Assembly: GCA_947372405.1 (NCBI GenBank)
Contig: CANBTO010000258.1
Coordinates: forward strand, 1-7,064
Direction of reading: 5' to 3'
DNA length: 7,064 nt
Source of the DNA: Verrucomicrobiaceae bacterium
GTDB lineage: Bacteria > Verrucomicrobiota > Verrucomicrobiae > Verrucomicrobiales > Akkermansiaceae
Shown here: piece after piece, positions 5,340 through 7,064 of the stretch
Layout of the letters: every line of letters starts with the position of its first letter
Numbering within the stretch: position 1 is the first letter of the stretch
The notes under the pieces: model-generated
Told to the model about the DNA's origin: nothing
The model's input: only the letters and a program-made list of their open reading frames with translations
Databases searched by the model: none
Translations under genes and position numbers: made by a program

Positions 5340-7064
5340 ATGCGCACCCTCGCCTTCTCCGTCATCTTTCTGACGGTCATTCCCTGTCCCGCCGCCGAAA
5401 CGCTGCCACCCGGCGGCGTCGAGCTGGTGACCACGCAAGGCAAAATCACCGCGGCTGGCGGCAATGGCGGCAGCGCCGGCAAGGTGGAAGTGACCGGTCA
5501 GCCATTTTCCGCAGCCATGCGGATCACGGTGGTTACCGCCACTCCGGGGAAACCATGGAGCGCGCAGTTGACGACGCCGCTCACGGCGGGAACGGTGAAA
5601 AATGGCGACCGGCTGTTAGTTTGTTATATGGCCCGCAGCGTGGGTGATGGCAGCGGTGAGGTCATTGCGAAAGTGCAGCTCCCCAAGCCGTCGTATGCCG
5701 CCGTCGGCATGACCGCCCCGGCGAAAATCGGCCGCGAGTGGGAGCAGGTGAACCAACCTTTCAGCGCCGGCCTCGACGTGCCGGAAGGTCAGGGCGAATT
5801 GACCCTCTTCCTCGGCGAGCGGGTGCAGACGGTGGAAATCGCCGAGGTCCGCGTGCTGGATTACGGCCCAGATTTTCCACTTGAAAAACTCCCACACCAA
5901 AAAATCACCTATCCCGGCCGCGAAGCGAACGCCCCATGGCGGAATGCCGCGCTCACCCGCATCGATCAAATCCGCAAGGCGGACTACGCCGTGCAACTCG
6001 TCGATGCCGACGGTCATCCGTTAGCGAACAGCACCGTCACCGTCGAGCTGGACCGCCACGAGTTCGGCTTCGGTTCCTGCATCACGCGTGGCATGCTGAC
6101 CCAAGAAACCCCGGATGGCGACCGCTACCGCGCCATCGCCCAGCGGACCTTCAGCAAGGTGGTTTTTGAAAACGATCTCAAACCCGACTCGTTTCCCCAC
6201 GATGCGAAGGGTCGGGATGAGCTGGAAAAAAGCCTGATCTGGCTAAAGGCGAACGGCATCGCGATTCGCGGCCATTATCTGATCCAGGAAGCCGTCGATG
6301 GTTGGACGCGAACCCGGCTGAGCAATCCGGAAAAATTGAAAACGGATCTGTTGGAAAGCGTTAGGAAGCGCATCACCACCATCGGCGACCGCGTGATCGA
6401 GTGGGATGTGATCAATCATCCAATCGCGTGGCAGGGCGCGGAGCTGCTCGGGCAAAAAGGCCCGCCGCTCGATACGCTCGGGATGGACGTTTTTCGCGAA
6501 GCCCGCCGTCTAACGAAGCTTCCGCTCTGCATCAACGAGGATCAGCTTTTCCGCCCCGGTCCCCAGCAGGACAAGACCTATGAGCTGTTGGAAAAATTCA
6601 AACGCGACGGCATCCGGGTGGACGGACTCGGCAATCAGGCTCATTTCCACAGCAGCTTCCTGCCTTCGCCGGAAGACCAGTTACGCATCACTGATCGCTT
6701 CGCCACCGTGGTACCCAAGCAAGTCATCACCGAGTTCGACATCGTCACGAACGGCGACGAGCAACTCGCCGCCGACTACCTGCGCGACAGCCTGATGGTG
6801 AGTTTCAGCCATCCGGCCTACGACGGATTTCTGCTATGGGGTTTCTGGGAAGGCCGTCATTGGCTGCCCGAGGCGGCCTTGTGGCAAAAAGACTGGACCA
6901 TCAAACCCACCGGCCAAGTCTGGGAAGATTGGGTCGGAAAACGCTGGCACACCCGTGAAACCCTCACGACCGACGCGCATGGCGTACTCCACTGGCGCGG
7001 CTTCAAAGGCACCTACCGGCTCGAAACAGGCGCTGCCAAATCCACGCCATTTCACCCTGGAACG
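5340..7064 (+). CDS. Secreted GH10-like glycoside hydrolase (endo-1,4-beta-xylanase family) with N-terminal beta domain, runs off the window
   Basis: Open from ATG 5340 to the window edge (575 residues, no stop). Residues 1-19 form a signal peptide ending in PAA. Residues about 21-180 are a beta-rich, carbohydrate-binding-like jellyroll (inferred from strand pattern). A small beta module (207-246, KADYAVQLVDADGHPLANST) precedes the GH10 TIM barrel, as I recall from verrucomicrobial and planctomycetal homologues. Barrel motifs: VVFENDLKP (Glu277-Asn278, from the usual EN-MK), RGHYLI (His312), EWDVINHP (354-361), NEDQLF, DGLGNQAHF (Gln433, His435), VITEFDI (nucleophile Glu465) and LLWGFWEGRHW (Trp500 onward). 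The acid/base Glu of WDVxNE is His360, and the usual Trp-His after RGHxLV is Gln316-Glu317. Family members cleave xylan; this one may have altered chemistry or only bind glycans. A GFKGTYRLE beta tail follows the barrel, so the missing end is probably short. Confidence 0.88.
   Translation, partial: MRTLAFSVIFLTVIPCPAAETLPPGGVELVTTQGKITAAGGNGGSAGKVEVTGQPFSAAMRITVVTATPGKPWSAQLTTPLTAGTVKNGDRLLVCYMARSVGDGSGEVIAKVQLPKPSYAAVGMTAPAKIGREWEQVNQPFSAGLDVPEGQGELTLFLGERVQTVEIAEVRVLDYGPDFPLEKLPHQKITYPGREANAPWRNAALTRIDQIRKADYAVQLVDADGHPLANSTVTVELDRHEFGFGSCITRGMLTQETPDGDRYRAIAQRTFSKVVFENDLKPDSFPHDAKGRDELEKSLIWLKANGIAIRGHYLIQEAVDGWTRTRLSNPEKLKTDLLESVRKRITTIGDRVIEWDVINHPIAWQGAELLGQKGPPLDTLGMDVFREARRLTKLPLCINEDQLFRPGPQQDKTYELLEKFKRDGIRVDGLGNQAHFHSSFLPSPEDQLRITDRFATVVPKQVITEFDIVTNGDEQLAADYLRDSLMVSFSHPAYDGFLLWGFWEGRHWLPEAALWQKDWTIKPTGQVWEDWVGKRWHTRETLTTDAHGVLHWRGFKGTYRLETGAAKSTPFHPGT

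Noticed and set aside
5616..6017. 133-codon open frame on the minus strand
   Set aside because: Antisense to the GH10-like gene, which reads without interruption through the region and carries clear family motifs.
1..7064. Defence system, phage, insertion sequence or CRISPR signals
   Set aside because: No transposase, integrase, terminal repeats, direct-repeat arrays or defence-type proteins were seen; apart from the relic, the genes read as ordinary chromosomal ones.

Overview
The window looks like a chromosomal segment from a Gram-negative bacterium, most probably of the phylum Verrucomicrobiota. The pointers are a hopanoid/C30-type squalene synthase end, a full-length LptD (so a lipopolysaccharide outer membrane), a secreted GH10-like protein with a domain layout I associate with Verrucomicrobia and Planctomycetes, small secreted proteins of a type I associate with Verrucomicrobia, and the absence of clear Shine-Dalgarno sites. 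The phylum is an inference; no rRNA or other marker gene lies in the window.

Layout. Bases 1-269 hold the C-terminal end of a squalene/phytoene synthase family protein (HpnD-like, + strand). A short proline-rich lipoprotein follows (305-649, +). Bases 728-1144 hold the remains of a small secreted-protein gene, broken by three frame changes and one in-frame stop; two of the frame changes fall in A7 runs. A small hairpin (1167-1186) sits in the gap between this relic and the convergent genes on the minus strand. There, lptD (4327 to 1844) is followed after 10 bases by a nitroreductase-family gene (1833 to 1189), probably in one transcript. A 105-base divergent intergenic region (4328-4432) carries a perfect 15-base palindrome. 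On its other side a TIGR01777-type NAD-dependent epimerase (4433-5326, +) is followed after 13 bases by a large secreted GH10-like glycoside hydrolase (5340 to beyond 7064, +), which runs off the window end with 575 residues visible.

How the genes relate. LptD and the squalene synthase are both cell-envelope functions (LPS export; hopanoid or C30 isoprenoid synthesis), but they lie on opposite strands and need not be co-regulated. The epimerase/GH10 pair is close enough to be co-transcribed, though no shared pathway is evident. I found no mobile element, CRISPR array, tRNA or rRNA. The most interesting points are the GH10-like protein, whose usual acid/base glutamate is a histidine; the cysteine-free mature LptD; and the multiply broken small secreted-protein gene between intact neighbours.
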